Positions 1 to 9,064 of a stretch of 64,000 bases of DNA are shown here, in pieces; position 1 is the stretch's first letter, and every line of letters begins with the position of its first letter. A model generated the notes under the pieces. That model worked only from the letters and a program-made list of their open reading frames with translations. It was not told the DNA's origin and ran no database searches. The position numbers and the translations under genes are program-made. Source of the stretch: DASZIT01 sp963819695 (lineage in GTDB: Bacteria > Actinomycetota > Acidimicrobiia > Acidimicrobiales > RAAP-2); assembly GCA_963819695.1 (NCBI GenBank), contig CAWFXD010000001.1:1302001-1366000 (forward strand). Reading direction: 5' to 3'.

Positions 1-1
1 C

Positions 2-874
2 TGCGTCATCGTCGGGGTCAGCCGCACCGGTGTTGTGCAGGCGCCGCTCGACGGGGTCGACGTGGCGTTGACCGCGGTGGCCGACCCGGCGAGCCCCTGG
101 GTATCGGCCCCCGACCTCGACGCCGGATTGGATGCCGTGAGGTCGGCGGTGAGCGCAGCACCGGTGGCATCGGTCACCCTGGCCCAGGTACTGCGCTCCG
201 GGCGATCCGATTCCCTCGCCTACGACCTGTTCCTCGAGTCCGCTGCCTATTCGATGTTGCAGAGCGGCACCGAGTTCCACCGGTGGTTGGAGGCGCGGCC
301 TCCGACGTCGGCCCGCCCCGACCCGGGGAGCCGCCTCCTGGTCGAGCGGGGTGACGATCGGCTGTCGATCACCCTCAACCGACCGCAGGTGCGCAACGCC
401 TACGACGCGGCCATGCGCGACGAACTGTGTGAGGCATTGCGGATGGTCGGCGCTGACCCGTCGATCGCCGAGGTCGACCTCCGAGGGACCGGGCCCGACT
501 TCTGCAGCGGGGGAGACCTCGATGAGTTCGGGACGGCCACCGACCCGGCGATCTCGCACCTCATCCGAACCAGCCGGAGCACCGCCTGTCGGCTGGGTGC
601 AGTGGGTGAACGGGTCACCGCCCACCTCCATGGCGCCTGCATCGGCGCCGGCATCGAGCTCCCCGCCGCGGCCGGCCGGGTGATCGCCGAGCCGGACACC
701 CGCATCCAGTTGCCGGAAGTCGCCATGGGCCTCATCCCCGGGGCCGGTGGCACCGCCACCCTGCCCCGGCGGATCGGGCGGCACCGCACCGCGTGGTTGG
801 CCCTCACTGGAAGTGTCATCGACGCCGGCACCGCCGTGGCCTGGGATCTGGTCGACGAGATCAACCGGACCTAG
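2..874 (+). CDS. Crotonase-family protein (enoyl-CoA hydratase/isomerase), 5' end outside window
   Basis: The frame is open from base 2, so the true start lies upstream and the GTG at 35 is probably internal. The last ~200 residues are a crotonase fold: ITLNRPQVRNAY (CoA-binding strand), FCSGGDLDEFG (first oxyanion-hole segment), GACIGAGIEL and LPEVAMGLIPGAGGT, which keep glutamates at both positions used by enoyl-CoA hydratases. About 100 residues precede the fold and contain ESAAYSMLQSGTEFHRWLEA, resembling the extra N-terminal half found in a longer actinobacterial crotonase type. It should act on a CoA thioester in the cytoplasm; the substrate is not readable. A second crotonase gene follows 47 bp downstream on the same strand. 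Confidence 0.85.
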   Translation, partial: CVIVGVSRTGVVQAPLDGVDVALTAVADPASPWVSAPDLDAGLDAVRSAVSAAPVASVTLAQVLRSGRSDSLAYDLFLESAAYSMLQSGTEFHRWLEARPPTSARPDPGSRLLVERGDDRLSITLNRPQVRNAYDAAMRDELCEALRMVGADPSIAEVDLRGTGPDFCSGGDLDEFGTATDPAISHLIRTSRSTACRLGAVGERVTAHLHGACIGAGIELPAAAGRVIAEPDTRIQLPEVAMGLIPGAGGTATLPRRIGRHRTAWLALTGSVIDAGTAVAWDLVDEINRT

Positions 875-921
875 CCGGGCTGGCGATGGTCCGGGTCCCG
901 TCGGTGCCCTACGGTGGGCCG

Positions 922-1722
922 ATGATCCGTTACTCCGTCGGCGAGGACAGCGTCGCCCGCCTCGTCCTCGACCGACCCGAAGCCAAAAATGCCCTGACCC
1001 CGGAGATGCGGGACGAGATCGTCGAGCGGGTCCGGGAGGTGCGGTCCGATCCGAACGTCAGGGCACTGTTGATCACCGGGGTCGGCGATTCCTTCTGTGC
1101 CGGCATGGACCTGCGGGCATCCACGGTGTCCAATTCCGGGAACGCCGGGTTCGACCCCCGGACGACCAGCGAGGCGCTGCGGCGCGGGGTGCAGACCTTC
1201 ATCCGCGAACTGTGGGAGCTCGACAAGCCGACGGTGGCCGCGGTCAACGGGACCGCGGTCGGCCCCGGGGCACACCTGGCCCTGGCCTGTGACTTCGTCA
1301 TGGTGTGCGAGGAGACCCGGTTCATCTGGTCGTTCGCCAAGTGGGGACTGGTGGTCGACGCCGGGGGTGCCTACCTGTTGCCCCGCCTGGTCGGCCTCCC
1401 CCGGGCCAAGGCCATGGTCATGTTGGGTGACGGCGTCCGTGGGGCCGACGCCGTCACCGACGGCCTCGCCTACCGCTGCGTCCCCTCGACTGACGAGTTG
1501 GCGAAGGAGGCCTCCGAGCTGGCGGCCAGGTTGGCATCCGGGCCCACCCGATCGCTGGGGCTCTCCAAGCAACTCCTCAACCGCACCTTCGAGAGCGACC
1601 TCCCCGGCCTGCTCGACCAGGAGGCGCACTTTCAGGCGCTGGCCGCCACCTCCCCGGAGATGGCGGAAGGCATGGCCGCCTTCAAGGATCGACGGACACC
1701 GGATTTCCGTAACCTCCCCTGA
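922..1722 (+). CDS. Enoyl-CoA hydratase/isomerase family protein (PaaG-like active site)
   Basis: A 266-residue crotonase starting at ATG 922 (MIRYSVG); an in-frame ATG at 886 would add only poorly conserved residues. LDRPEAKNAL and DSFCAGMDL mark the CoA site and first oxyanion segment. The residue that is Glu in hydratases is His in GAHLALACDF, and the second segment reads VVDAGGAYLLPR with an Asp, as in PaaG/enoyl-CoA isomerase-type crotonases. Isomerisation of a 2,3/3,4 double bond is therefore at least as likely as hydration. The gene at 48162 shares this active-site pattern. It lies just upstream of a P450 gene, 115 bp away. Confidence 0.87.
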   Translation: MIRYSVGEDSVARLVLDRPEAKNALTPEMRDEIVERVREVRSDPNVRALLITGVGDSFCAGMDLRASTVSNSGNAGFDPRTTSEALRRGVQTFIRELWELDKPTVAAVNGTAVGPGAHLALACDFVMVCEETRFIWSFAKWGLVVDAGGAYLLPRLVGLPRAKAMVMLGDGVRGADAVTDGLAYRCVPSTDELAKEASELAARLASGPTRSLGLSKQLLNRTFESDLPGLLDQEAHFQALAATSPEMAEGMAAFKDRRTPDFRNLP

Positions 1723-1837
1723 TCGATCGCCGACCACGTGTTCACCGGCATCGACGGGCTACAGTTGCTGAAAAGCTGGTTCTCACTTCAACATCGACTG
1801 GCCCAGCAGGGTGCAGAGCCGCCGAGGGAGGAAACAC

Positions 1838-3037
1838 ATGTCGCAAACCGAAGAGACGGCGGTCTACGACCCGATGGGGTTCATGGATCCGGCGGTGAGC
1901 GCCGATCCGCAACCCTTCTACCGGCTGGCCCGGGAGACCGGCGCGGTGGTACCCGGCGCCTTCGGGCCCCAGATCGTGCGGCGGGCGGCAGCCGACTATG
2001 CCCTCCAGCATCCCGAGGACTTCTCGTCGGGCATGGGTTCGGTCGACCTCGGCCAGTCGGTGCCGCTGATCCCGCTGCAGGTCGATCCGCCGGAGCACCG
2101 GAACTACCGCCGGCTGCTCGACCCGATCTTCGCGCCGCGCCAGATGAATGCCCTCGAGCCGGAGATCGCCCGGTTGGTCAACGAGCGCATCGATGCGTTC
2201 ATCGACCGCGGCCGGTGCGACTTCGCTTCCGAGCTGGCCGTGCCCCTTCCCTCCTCGGTGTTCCTGGCCCTGGTGGGGCTGCCGTTGTCCCAACTCGATC
2301 TGTTTCTCAGCATGAAGGACGGCATCCTGCGGCCGGCGGGTGACGGCCTGGACGAGATCGTCGCCAATCAGAAGGTGGCCGCCCAAGAGATAGAGGCGTA
2401 CTTCACCGACGCGGTGAACGACCGCAAGAAGGACAAGGGCGACCACGACGACATCCTCACCCTGTTCCTCGGGGCCGAGATCGACGGCCAGCGGCTGACC
2501 ATGGACGAGATCGTCGGGATCTGCTTCCTGTTCATCCTGGCCGGCCTGGACACGGTGACCGACAGCCTCGAGTGCTTCTTCGCCTATCTGGCCCAGCACC
2601 CCGACCAGCGCGGTCGGATCGTGAACGATCCCTCCATCATCCCCTCGGCGGTAGAGGAGCTCCTCCGGTGGGAGACGCCGGTGACCGCGGTGCCCCGCCT
2701 GGCGACCAAGGACATCGATCTCGGGGGCTGCCCGATCAAGAAGGGCGACAACATCGGGGTGAGCATCGGTGCGGCCAATACCGACGACGAGGCCCTCCCG
2801 GATGCCGCCACCGTGGACCTCACCCGGAACCCGAACAAGCACCTGGCTTTCGGTGGCGGCATCCACCGGTGCCTGGGGTCCCATCTGGCTCGCTTGGAAC
2901 TGCGCATCACCCTGAGGGAATGGCATCAGCGGATTCCTGACTACTCGCTGGCCCCGGCCGCGGAGCTGGTCTATCAGCCCGGACTGCGGCAGATCGACGA
3001 ACTCGAGCTGGTGTTTCCGTCGACTTCGGGAAGGTAG
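1838..3037 (+). CDS. Cytochrome P450
   Basis: A 399-residue soluble class I bacterial P450. The start is ATG 1838, preceded by a strong ribosome site (GAGGGAGGAAACAC); the GTG at 1811 is rejected because it lacks one. Diagnostic motifs are the I-helix ILAGLDTVTD with the acid-Thr pair for O2 activation, the K-helix ExxR in EELLRWETP, and the heme loop FGGGIHRCLG with Cys about residue 345 as thiolate ligand. It would hydroxylate a hydrophobic substrate using electrons from a small ferredoxin, and two such ferredoxins occur in this window (8815, 41292). Followed 7 bp later by an acyl-CoA dehydrogenase, which suggests a role in catabolism. Substrate and CYP family are not assigned. Confidence 0.95.
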   Translation: MSQTEETAVYDPMGFMDPAVSADPQPFYRLARETGAVVPGAFGPQIVRRAAADYALQHPEDFSSGMGSVDLGQSVPLIPLQVDPPEHRNYRRLLDPIFAPRQMNALEPEIARLVNERIDAFIDRGRCDFASELAVPLPSSVFLALVGLPLSQLDLFLSMKDGILRPAGDGLDEIVANQKVAAQEIEAYFTDAVNDRKKDKGDHDDILTLFLGAEIDGQRLTMDEIVGICFLFILAGLDTVTDSLECFFAYLAQHPDQRGRIVNDPSIIPSAVEELLRWETPVTAVPRLATKDIDLGGCPIKKGDNIGVSIGAANTDDEALPDAATVDLTRNPNKHLAFGGGIHRCLGSHLARLELRITLREWHQRIPDYSLAPAAELVYQPGLRQIDELELVFPSTSGR

Positions 3038-3044
3038 GCCGCGG

Positions 3045-4175
3045 GTGGACCTGCGGTTGACCGACGACCAACAGCTGTTTCGCGAGACCACCCGAAAATT
3101 TCTCGAGACCACCTCGCCGTTGGAGACGGTTCGCAAACTCGCCGACACCGAGCCTGCCGGGTTCGACCGGATGTGGTGGAAGCGGGGGGCCGAGCTGGGT
3201 TGGGTCTCCATGCTGGTGGACGAAGACGACGGGGGAGGATCCATCTCCGGTCACGGCTTGCTCGACCTGGTACTGGTGGCCGAGGAGATGGGTCGGCTGG
3301 TGTCGCCCGGCCCACTGGTCCCGACCAACGTGGTGGCCGCGGCCATCGCCGGCTCGGGGACGCCGGAACAGCGCCAGAAGCTGCTTCCCGATCTGGTCAA
3401 CGGCGATGCAGTGGCCGCCTGGTGCCTCGGTGCCTCGGTGGCGGGCATCGGCACCGGGGGCGGGAAGGTCGAGGCCGTCCCGCAAGGTGACGGGTACGTG
3501 TTGGACGGATGTACCGGACCGGTGGATGCGGCCGGCCAAGCCGATCTCCTGCTGGTCACCACCGGCAACGGCGACGGCGTCACCCAGTTGCTGGTGGCGG
3601 CCGATGCCCCCGGGGTGACCGTGGCCCCGGCCCACGGGCTCGATCTCGTCCGGCGCTTTGCCCAGGTGCGATTGGATCAGGTGGCCGTCGGCCCGGATTC
3701 GGTGCTCGGGGTCGCCGGAGGTGGCGCCGGCGACGTGGAGCGGCAGCTGCAGATCGCGGTGGTGCTCCAGGTGGCGGAGATGGTCGGGGCCCTGGATCGG
3801 GCGTTCGAGTTCACCGTCCAGTACGCCTTCGACCGGTACTCGTTCGGCCGGCCGTTGGCGTCCTACCAGGCGCTGAAACACCGGTTCGCGGACATGAAGA
3901 CGTGGCTCGAGGCGTCGCAGGCCACCGCCACCGCCGCGGCCCGGGCGGTGGATGCCGAATCGCCTTCTGCGCCGGAGTTGGTCAGCGTGGCCAAGGCCTA
4001 TGTCGGCGAGCGCGGGCCGGCGATCCTGCAGGACTGCGTGCAACTCCACGGCGGCATCGGGGTGACCTGGGACCACGATCTCCATCTGTACCTCCGCCGG
4101 GTGGTGACCGACAGCACCCAGCTCGGAACCCCGGCCGACCACCGCGAGCGGGTGGCTGTGGCCATGGGGATGTGA
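3045..4175 (+). CDS. Acyl-CoA dehydrogenase (first of an adjacent pair)
   Basis: A 376-residue flavoprotein of the acyl-CoA dehydrogenase family, with GTG start at 3045. The N-terminal helical domain opens LTDDQQLFRETTRKFLE, and the C-terminal domain carries QYAFDRYSFGRPLASYQALKHR and the late LHGGIGVTWDHDLHLYLRR segment that contacts FAD across the dimer. It would introduce a 2,3 double bond into an acyl-CoA and pass electrons to ETF. The next gene, 10 bp away, is a second, dissimilar acyl-CoA dehydrogenase. In actinobacteria such neighbouring pairs often form one alpha2beta2 enzyme acting on bulky substrates such as steroid side chains; that assembly is inferred here. Confidence 0.9.
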   Translation: MDLRLTDDQQLFRETTRKFLETTSPLETVRKLADTEPAGFDRMWWKRGAELGWVSMLVDEDDGGGSISGHGLLDLVLVAEEMGRLVSPGPLVPTNVVAAAIAGSGTPEQRQKLLPDLVNGDAVAAWCLGASVAGIGTGGGKVEAVPQGDGYVLDGCTGPVDAAGQADLLLVTTGNGDGVTQLLVAADAPGVTVAPAHGLDLVRRFAQVRLDQVAVGPDSVLGVAGGGAGDVERQLQIAVVLQVAEMVGALDRAFEFTVQYAFDRYSFGRPLASYQALKHRFADMKTWLEASQATATAAARAVDAESPSAPELVSVAKAYVGERGPAILQDCVQLHGGIGVTWDHDLHLYLRRVVTDSTQLGTPADHRERVAVAMGM

Positions 4176-4185
4176 GCGAGGACCG

Positions 4186-5458
4186 ATGAGCACCACCGAT
4201 ACCGATGGGATCGCCGAGGTCGGCAACGACGACGACGAGTCGGTCGAGTCGTTCGGCCTTCGGGCCCGGGCGTGGCTGGCCGACAACCTGCCGCTCCTGC
4301 CCGAGGGGATGACCAACCATCAATTGGCCCGGGAGGACGATTCCGGCCAGGAGGCCCGCCGGCTCCAACGAATATTGTTCGACGGGGGATTCGCCGGCAT
4401 CTGCTTCCCGGTGGCCTACGGGGGGAAGGGGCTGTCGCTGGCCCACCAACAGGAGTTCACCCGGGAGTCCCTGCCCTACCGGATGCCGACGGTCGTTCAA
4501 TGTCCCCACCTTCTCCATCCTCGCGCCCACGCTGCTGGACTTCGCCACCGAGGAACAGAAGGCCCGGCACATCCCGGCCATGCTCCGGGGCGAGGAGATG
4601 TGGGTGCAGTTCCTCTCCGAGCCCAGCGGCGGTTCGGACCTGGCCGGGCTGGTCACCCGGGCCACCCGGGACGGCGATGTCTTCGTCCTCAACGGATCCA
4701 AGATCTGGAGTTCGGGGGCGTTCCGGTCCGACTACTCACTGTGCCTGGCCCGCACTGACTGGCAGGTCCCCAAGCACCGGGGCCTGACCATGTTCATCCT
4801 CAAGATCCACCAACCCGGGGTTGAGGTGCAGCAGATCAAAATGGTGAACAACACCGCCGAGTTCTGCCAGGAGTTCTTCTCCGATGTCCCGGTTCCGGTG
4901 GCTGACGTGGTCGGCGAGATCAACGACGGTTGGACGGTGGCGTCCCGGCTCCTCTATCACGAGCGCAACACGGTGGGGGGTGGCTCACCGTTCATGAGTG
5001 GGTCGCCCAACGCCGGTGGGGGACACGGGGGCCAGCGAAACGAGTTGATGGAATTGGCCCGAGCGACCGGGCAGGCCGACGACCCCCGGATCCGCCAACT
5101 GGTGGCCGAGGCCCGGGTCAACGAACGGGTGCAGGGCCAGTTGGTCGACCGGATGGCCATCGGCATCCGCACCGGTGCGTTTCCGGCCCCGGCCGGGGCG
5201 TTGACCCGTCTGATCGCCGGTACCAATGGCGAGCGTCGCTTCGACATCGGGCTCGAGATCATCGGTCCCCGGGCCAGCGCCTGGCTGGAGGATGACCCGG
5301 AGCACTGGGGTGTGGAGTACCTCAACCGACAGGGTTTGAGCCTGGGCGGGGGCAGCACCGAGATGCAGCGCAACATCATCAGCGAGCGGGTGCTGGGGAT
5401 GCCGCGGGAGTATGCCGCCGACCGTGACAAGCCCTTCGACGAGGTTCGCCACAACTAG
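4186..5458 (+). CDS. Acyl-CoA dehydrogenase, frame broken by one extra base near 4496
   Basis: The protein starts at ATG 4186 (MSTTDTDG) and runs in frame to ESLPYRMPTVV, where the doubled T at 4496-4497 shifts the frame. Deleting one T gives PTVVNVPTFSILAP and then continues without a gap through FLSEPSGGSDLAG, GSKIWSSGAF and LGGGSTEMQRNIISERVLG to the stop at 5458, about 423 residues in all. All domains of the family are present, so the gene looks functional apart from this base. LSEPSGGSDLAG is the FAD/substrate loop and the C-terminal GGGSTEMQRNII the usual family end. It is probably the partner subunit of the acyl-CoA dehydrogenase encoded just upstream. Confidence 0.85.
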
Positions 5459-5510
5459 GCGCGGTGCGGCCCGCCCGTCGGGCGTTCTGACCACCAGTAG
5501 GGTTGCTCGG

Positions 5511-6662
5511 GTGCATCGCAGGACGATCGCCTTCTGGCGATCACTCGGGGGAGCGACGCTGGCGGCGGTGATGCTGGCAGCGTGTTCGACGTCGTCGTCC
5601 CCGTCACCGTCGGCGACACTTTCCGATGCGCTCCGGAATCTGGTGGCCACCCCCGGAGGGCCTCCGGGAGCGATCGCCCTCATCGAGGTCGGTGACAACC
5701 CGCAGGTCCTGACGGCCGGGGTCGGGAATGTAGCTACCCACCGGGTCATCGCCAGGGACGACACCACCCGCTTGGCCAGCGTGTCCAAGGCGTTCAACGG
5801 CGCGGTGGCCCTGGCCCTGGTCAGCCAGGGGCAGCTGTCCCTGGCTGACACCATCGGAAAGTGGCTCCCGAGTCTTCCGCCGGCCTGGGCACCGGTGACC
5901 CTGGCCCAGCTCCTCCAACACACCGGCGGTGTTCCCGACTACATCAAGAGCCCGGCGTTCCTCAGCGAGCTGCAATCTGATCCGCAAGCGGTGATGACCC
6001 CCGCGCAGCTTCTCGACTTTGTCGCCACCGAGCCGCTCGACTTCCCACCCGGTTCCCGTTATGAGTACTCGGACTCGGACAACATCGTCGTCGGCCTGAT
6101 GATCGAGGCGGCGACCGGCGCCTCCTATGAGTCGGCGCTGGCCAGGTACGTGACGGCACCGCTGCACCTCACCAAGACGACCCTTCCGGCCAGCGCCCAG
6201 ATGAGTGAGCCGTACGTGCACGGCTATTCCGTCGAGGCCGGGAAGGCCCCGGAGGACGACAGCTTGGCAATCAACCCGGGACTCGCCTGGGCGTCGGGGG
6301 GGATGAACTCGACCATCGCGGAGCTGAACACCTTCATGCGCGCCTATGTGAGCGGACAGCTGTTCGACGCCGCCACCCAGAAACGGCAACTTCAGTTCGT
6401 CCCCGGCGACTCCGGACCGCCGGGCCCCGGGACCAACTCCGCCGGGCTGGCCGTCTTCCGCTATCAGACGTCGTGCGGCACCGTCTACGGCCATTCCGGC
6501 AATTACCCGGGCTACACCGCGTTCTCGGCGTCGAACCTCCAAGGGACCCGTTCGGTCGTCGTCGTCGTCAATGAGCAACTCAACTCGGGTACGACCACGA
6601 CCGCCTTCACCCAGCTCCGCCATATCTTTGCGCTCGGGGTGTGCGCCGCGTTGGATTCTTGA
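5511..6662 (+). CDS. Beta-lactamase/D-Ala-D-Ala carboxypeptidase-family lipoprotein (class C-like serine hydrolase)
   Basis: A 383-residue exported protein. The GTG at 5511 is chosen because it places a positively charged start (HRRTIAFWR) directly before a hydrophobic stretch ending in the lipobox MLAACS, so the mature protein should be lipid-anchored outside the membrane. The serine-hydrolase motifs are SVSK with nucleophile about Ser90 and Lys93, a Tyr motif YSDSD, and the HSG triad element in YGHSGNYPG. These fit the beta-lactamase/esterase family (Pfam Beta-lactamase), which includes peptidases and esterases as well as true beta-lactamases; the substrate cannot be assigned. It starts 52 bp after the acyl-CoA dehydrogenase gene and converges with the next gene. 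Confidence 0.88.
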   Translation: MHRRTIAFWRSLGGATLAAVMLAACSTSSSPSPSATLSDALRNLVATPGGPPGAIALIEVGDNPQVLTAGVGNVATHRVIARDDTTRLASVSKAFNGAVALALVSQGQLSLADTIGKWLPSLPPAWAPVTLAQLLQHTGGVPDYIKSPAFLSELQSDPQAVMTPAQLLDFVATEPLDFPPGSRYEYSDSDNIVVGLMIEAATGASYESALARYVTAPLHLTKTTLPASAQMSEPYVHGYSVEAGKAPEDDSLAINPGLAWASGGMNSTIAELNTFMRAYVSGQLFDAATQKRQLQFVPGDSGPPGPGTNSAGLAVFRYQTSCGTVYGHSGNYPGYTAFSASNLQGTRSVVVVVNEQLNSGTTTTAFTQLRHIFALGVCAALDS

Positions 6663-6727
6663 CGCCGCCTCGCCGCCCGGTCACCAGTGGCAAGTACGCC
6701 GTCTCCGAGTAAGGGCAGACGGAGCCG

Positions 6728-7366
6728 CTAGCCCCGGTCGAGCTCACGGTGCATGCCGAGGGAGACCCACCAATCGCATCCCTCATCGTCTCCCTCTTCC
6801 TCCCGGCGGACGAGGGCGAACCGGCTCATGGTGCGCTGGCCTCCCTCACGGTCGCGGTAGAGCACGTCGATGGTCACTGCGCCGTCAGTCACCGCTTGGC
6901 GGATCGGGTCGAAATACCCCTCGGCCGGGTCACGCATGGCGCCTTGCCAGAAGGCCACGTCGCCGGGGGCAATCCACAGGGAACGGGTCTGGGGACGGAA
7001 GTCATCGATCGCCCCCCACTCGTCGGCACTGGTCCTCTGGCCGGCAATCGGCAGCCACGATTCGATGACGGCCATGCCGTTCCCGACGTTCCGCACCAGC
7101 ATGGCGAAGTAGATGACGCCGCCGGAGTACTCGACCGCCGCCCGACCCCCTTTGAGGGTCACCCAGTGGCGGTCGGCGAACATGATCCGTTCCGGGGGGT
7201 CTTCGAGGCGGGACGGGGCCAGGCTGGGACGCAGGCCGATCAGGAACGACCGCTCGGCGATGCGGGCCGACCGGTTGGCCGAACGCACCGACGAGTAGGT
7301 GGCAACCGCCAGCACCAGCGTCCCGGCCGCGGTTGCAAATGACGCAACGGTGGCCCAGTCAGTCAC
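6728..7366 (-). CDS. Hypothetical membrane-anchored protein
   Basis: A 212-residue protein of unknown function. Residues ~5-27 (VASFATAAGTLVLAVATYSSV) form one membrane helix followed by a charged, probably coiled segment SANRSARIAERSF. The rest is a soluble domain with VRNVGNGMAVIESW and IDVLYRDREGGQRTMSRF, patterns typical of a widespread actinobacterial family in which one N-terminal helix precedes a beta-rich domain. I recognise the architecture but know no function. The gene converges with the serine-hydrolase lipoprotein and is 48 bp from the end of the amidohydrolase gene upstream of it on the same strand. Confidence 0.7.
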   Translation of the reverse strand: MTDWATVASFATAAGTLVLAVATYSSVRSANRSARIAERSFLIGLRPSLAPSRLEDPPERIMFADRHWVTLKGGRAAVEYSGGVIYFAMLVRNVGNGMAVIESWLPIAGQRTSADEWGAIDDFRPQTRSLWIAPGDVAFWQGAMRDPAEGYFDPIRQAVTDGAVTIDVLYRDREGGQRTMSRFALVRREEEGDDEGCDWWVSLGMHRELDRG

Positions 7367-7414
7367 ACGCCGAGCTTAACCAGGCCGGTACCGGGCCGGC
7401 CTTGGACGGGCGGA

Positions 7415-8620
7415 TCAGGCGGCCACCCCCACGCCCATCAGACGGCCCAGGTTGCCACCCATGATCTTGGCGACATCCTCGTCGGGGACCGATGTCAGCT
7501 CGTCGACGAAGCTGAGCGGATCGGCCAGGCCTTCGGGGTGGGGGAAGTCGGAGCCGAACAACACCCGATCGGCGCCCAGCAACTCGATGAGCCCGACCGG
7601 GTCTTCCTCATGGAAGGGGTGCACGTAGATGTTGCGCTTGAACACCTCCACCGGATCTTCGTCGAAAGAGCGGGGAGCCGAGATATAGGCCTGCTCCATC
7701 TCGTGGAGCAGTGGCCGCACCCAGTTGCTGCCGTTCTCCACCGGAGCGAACCGCAGCTCCGGAAAGCGGCTGCAGAGGCCGTGGCCGATGAGCGACGCCA
7801 TGGTGTCCACGATCGGCCGGCCCATGTGGCCGACGATGGCCATGAATCCCGAGCCGCCCTTGAACGGGGTCATCTCCCGGCTGACCCCTTCCCATTCGTT
7901 CATGTACCGCTGGTAGCCGCTGTCGGAGGCATGCATGCCCACCGGGATGCCGGCTTCGACCACCAGCTTCCAGAACGGGTCGAACTCGGGCAGGGCCATC
8001 GACCGGGGGCCCATGAATCCGGGCACCGGGGCGGGGCGGATGAGGACAATCTTGGCCCCGTGGTCCAGCACCCACTCGAGCTCTTCGATGCCCTTCTCCA
8101 CGATGCCGAGATGGATCACCGGGGTGGGGAAGATCCGGTCTTCGTAGTTGAAGGTCCAGTGCTCGTGCATCCACTGGTTGAGGGCGTGGACGACGGCGTG
8201 GGTGGCGGGCGGGTCGCCGCGGAGGCGCTCCTCCAGGAGGCTGGCCAGGGTGGGCCACATGAGCGCCCGGTCGATGCCCTGCTCGTCCATGAGCTTGAGG
8301 CGGGGCTCGGGCGAACTGAACCCGGGGAGCGCCCGGATGGGCTTCCCGAGGATCTCCCGCCGGGACTTCCCCTCCGGGTTGCCCTTGCGGAAATACTCCT
8401 CCTGGGCCCCGGGGGCGGCCACCACCTCGAAGGTCGGGTTCGGGATGTATTCACTGATCATGCCGCCCACCGCGATCTTGGTCCGGCCGTTGAGCTCGAC
8501 GTACCGGATGAGCCCGTCGTACTCCGGCGGGAGGAACTTGGTGAACGCATCGGTGTTCTCGTACATGTGGTTGTCGGCATCGAAGACCGGAAAATCCAAG
8601 GTTCGTGGAGACATGGCCAT
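7415..8620 (-). CDS. Amidohydrolase family 2 (TIM-barrel metal-dependent hydrolase)
   Basis: About 401 residues. It starts at ATG 8620 (or ATG 8614, two codons later) behind AGAAGGGG; the ATG at 8644 is less well placed. The N-terminal FPVFDADNHMYE replaces the classical HxH metal motif with DxDxH, as seen in many amidohydrolase-2 proteins of actinobacterial catabolic clusters. Later conserved pieces are VIHLGIVEKG, GIPVGMHASDSGY, AIVGHMGRPIVD and the C-terminal VLFGSDFPHPEG with the metal/catalytic Asp. Members decarboxylate or hydrolyse cyclic carboxylates. It is transcribed away from the ferredoxin gene, with 194 bp between. Confidence 0.88.
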   Translation of the reverse strand: MAMSPRTLDFPVFDADNHMYENTDAFTKFLPPEYDGLIRYVELNGRTKIAVGGMISEYIPNPTFEVVAAPGAQEEYFRKGNPEGKSRREILGKPIRALPGFSSPEPRLKLMDEQGIDRALMWPTLASLLEERLRGDPPATHAVVHALNQWMHEHWTFNYEDRIFPTPVIHLGIVEKGIEELEWVLDHGAKIVLIRPAPVPGFMGPRSMALPEFDPFWKLVVEAGIPVGMHASDSGYQRYMNEWEGVSREMTPFKGGSGFMAIVGHMGRPIVDTMASLIGHGLCSRFPELRFAPVENGSNWVRPLLHEMEQAYISAPRSFDEDPVEVFKRNIYVHPFHEEDPVGLIELLGADRVLFGSDFPHPEGLADPLSFVDELTSVPDEDVAKIMGGNLGRLMGVGVAA

Positions 8621-8814
8621 CGCCCCTTCTCTCGTCGGCTGCACCCACCGGGCCCGATCCGATCGGACCGCCGCGGCACAGCAGAATCTCCTGGTGTACG
8701 GAGTCTGGAGGCGATGCTACCAGCGAGAAGCCGCGAGCGGAAATGGCATTTGCGGTGGAGGTCGGGTCTGCGAGAATGTGGCTCTGGTGGAACCGGATCT
8801 GTATGCTCGGGCCG

Positions 8815-9006
8815 ATGCGCGTCGTGGTGGACTGGGAGTCGTGCGAGTCGAATGCCCTGTGCATGGCGGCCGCCCCCGAGGTCTTCGAGGTGCGCGACGA
8901 CGACCTTCTGTACCTGCTCGACGAGGAGCCGGGCGAGGAGCTCCGGGCCAAGGTGGAGCAGGCCGTGCGCTCCTGCCCGAAGGCGGCGCTGACCATCATC
9001 GAGTAG
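8815..9006 (+). CDS. Ferredoxin, single 3Fe-4S type (P450-type), Asn variant
   Basis: A 63-residue acidic electron carrier starting at ATG 8815. The cluster motif is CESNALC (Cys10, Cys16) followed by PEVFEV and SCPKAAL (Cys54), the CxxZxxC...CP pattern of small actinobacterial ferredoxins that reduce cytochromes P450. The variable Z position, which tunes the cluster, is Asn here, whereas the second ferredoxin at 41292 has His. The element TATGCT at 8802 lies seven bases before the ATG, which would give an almost leaderless transcript, but no good -35 box is seen. It is divergent from the amidohydrolase and 58 bp ahead of a CoA ligase gene, so it may be co-transcribed with the catabolic genes. 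Confidence 0.9.
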   Translation: MRVVVDWESCESNALCMAAAPEVFEVRDDDLLYLLDEEPGEELRAKVEQAVRSCPKAALTIIE

Positions 9007-9064
9007 CAGCAATTCGCCCGGGGGGACCCTCCGGGGTTCTGCCGGGATCGACGGGAGTGGAGAG

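Noticed and set aside
1742..3244. Long antisense open frame (500 residues) opposite the P450
   Set aside because: Composition is Arg/Gly/His-rich with no family motifs, typical of mirror frames in GC-rich coding DNA; the opposite strand has a clear P450 with a ribosome site.
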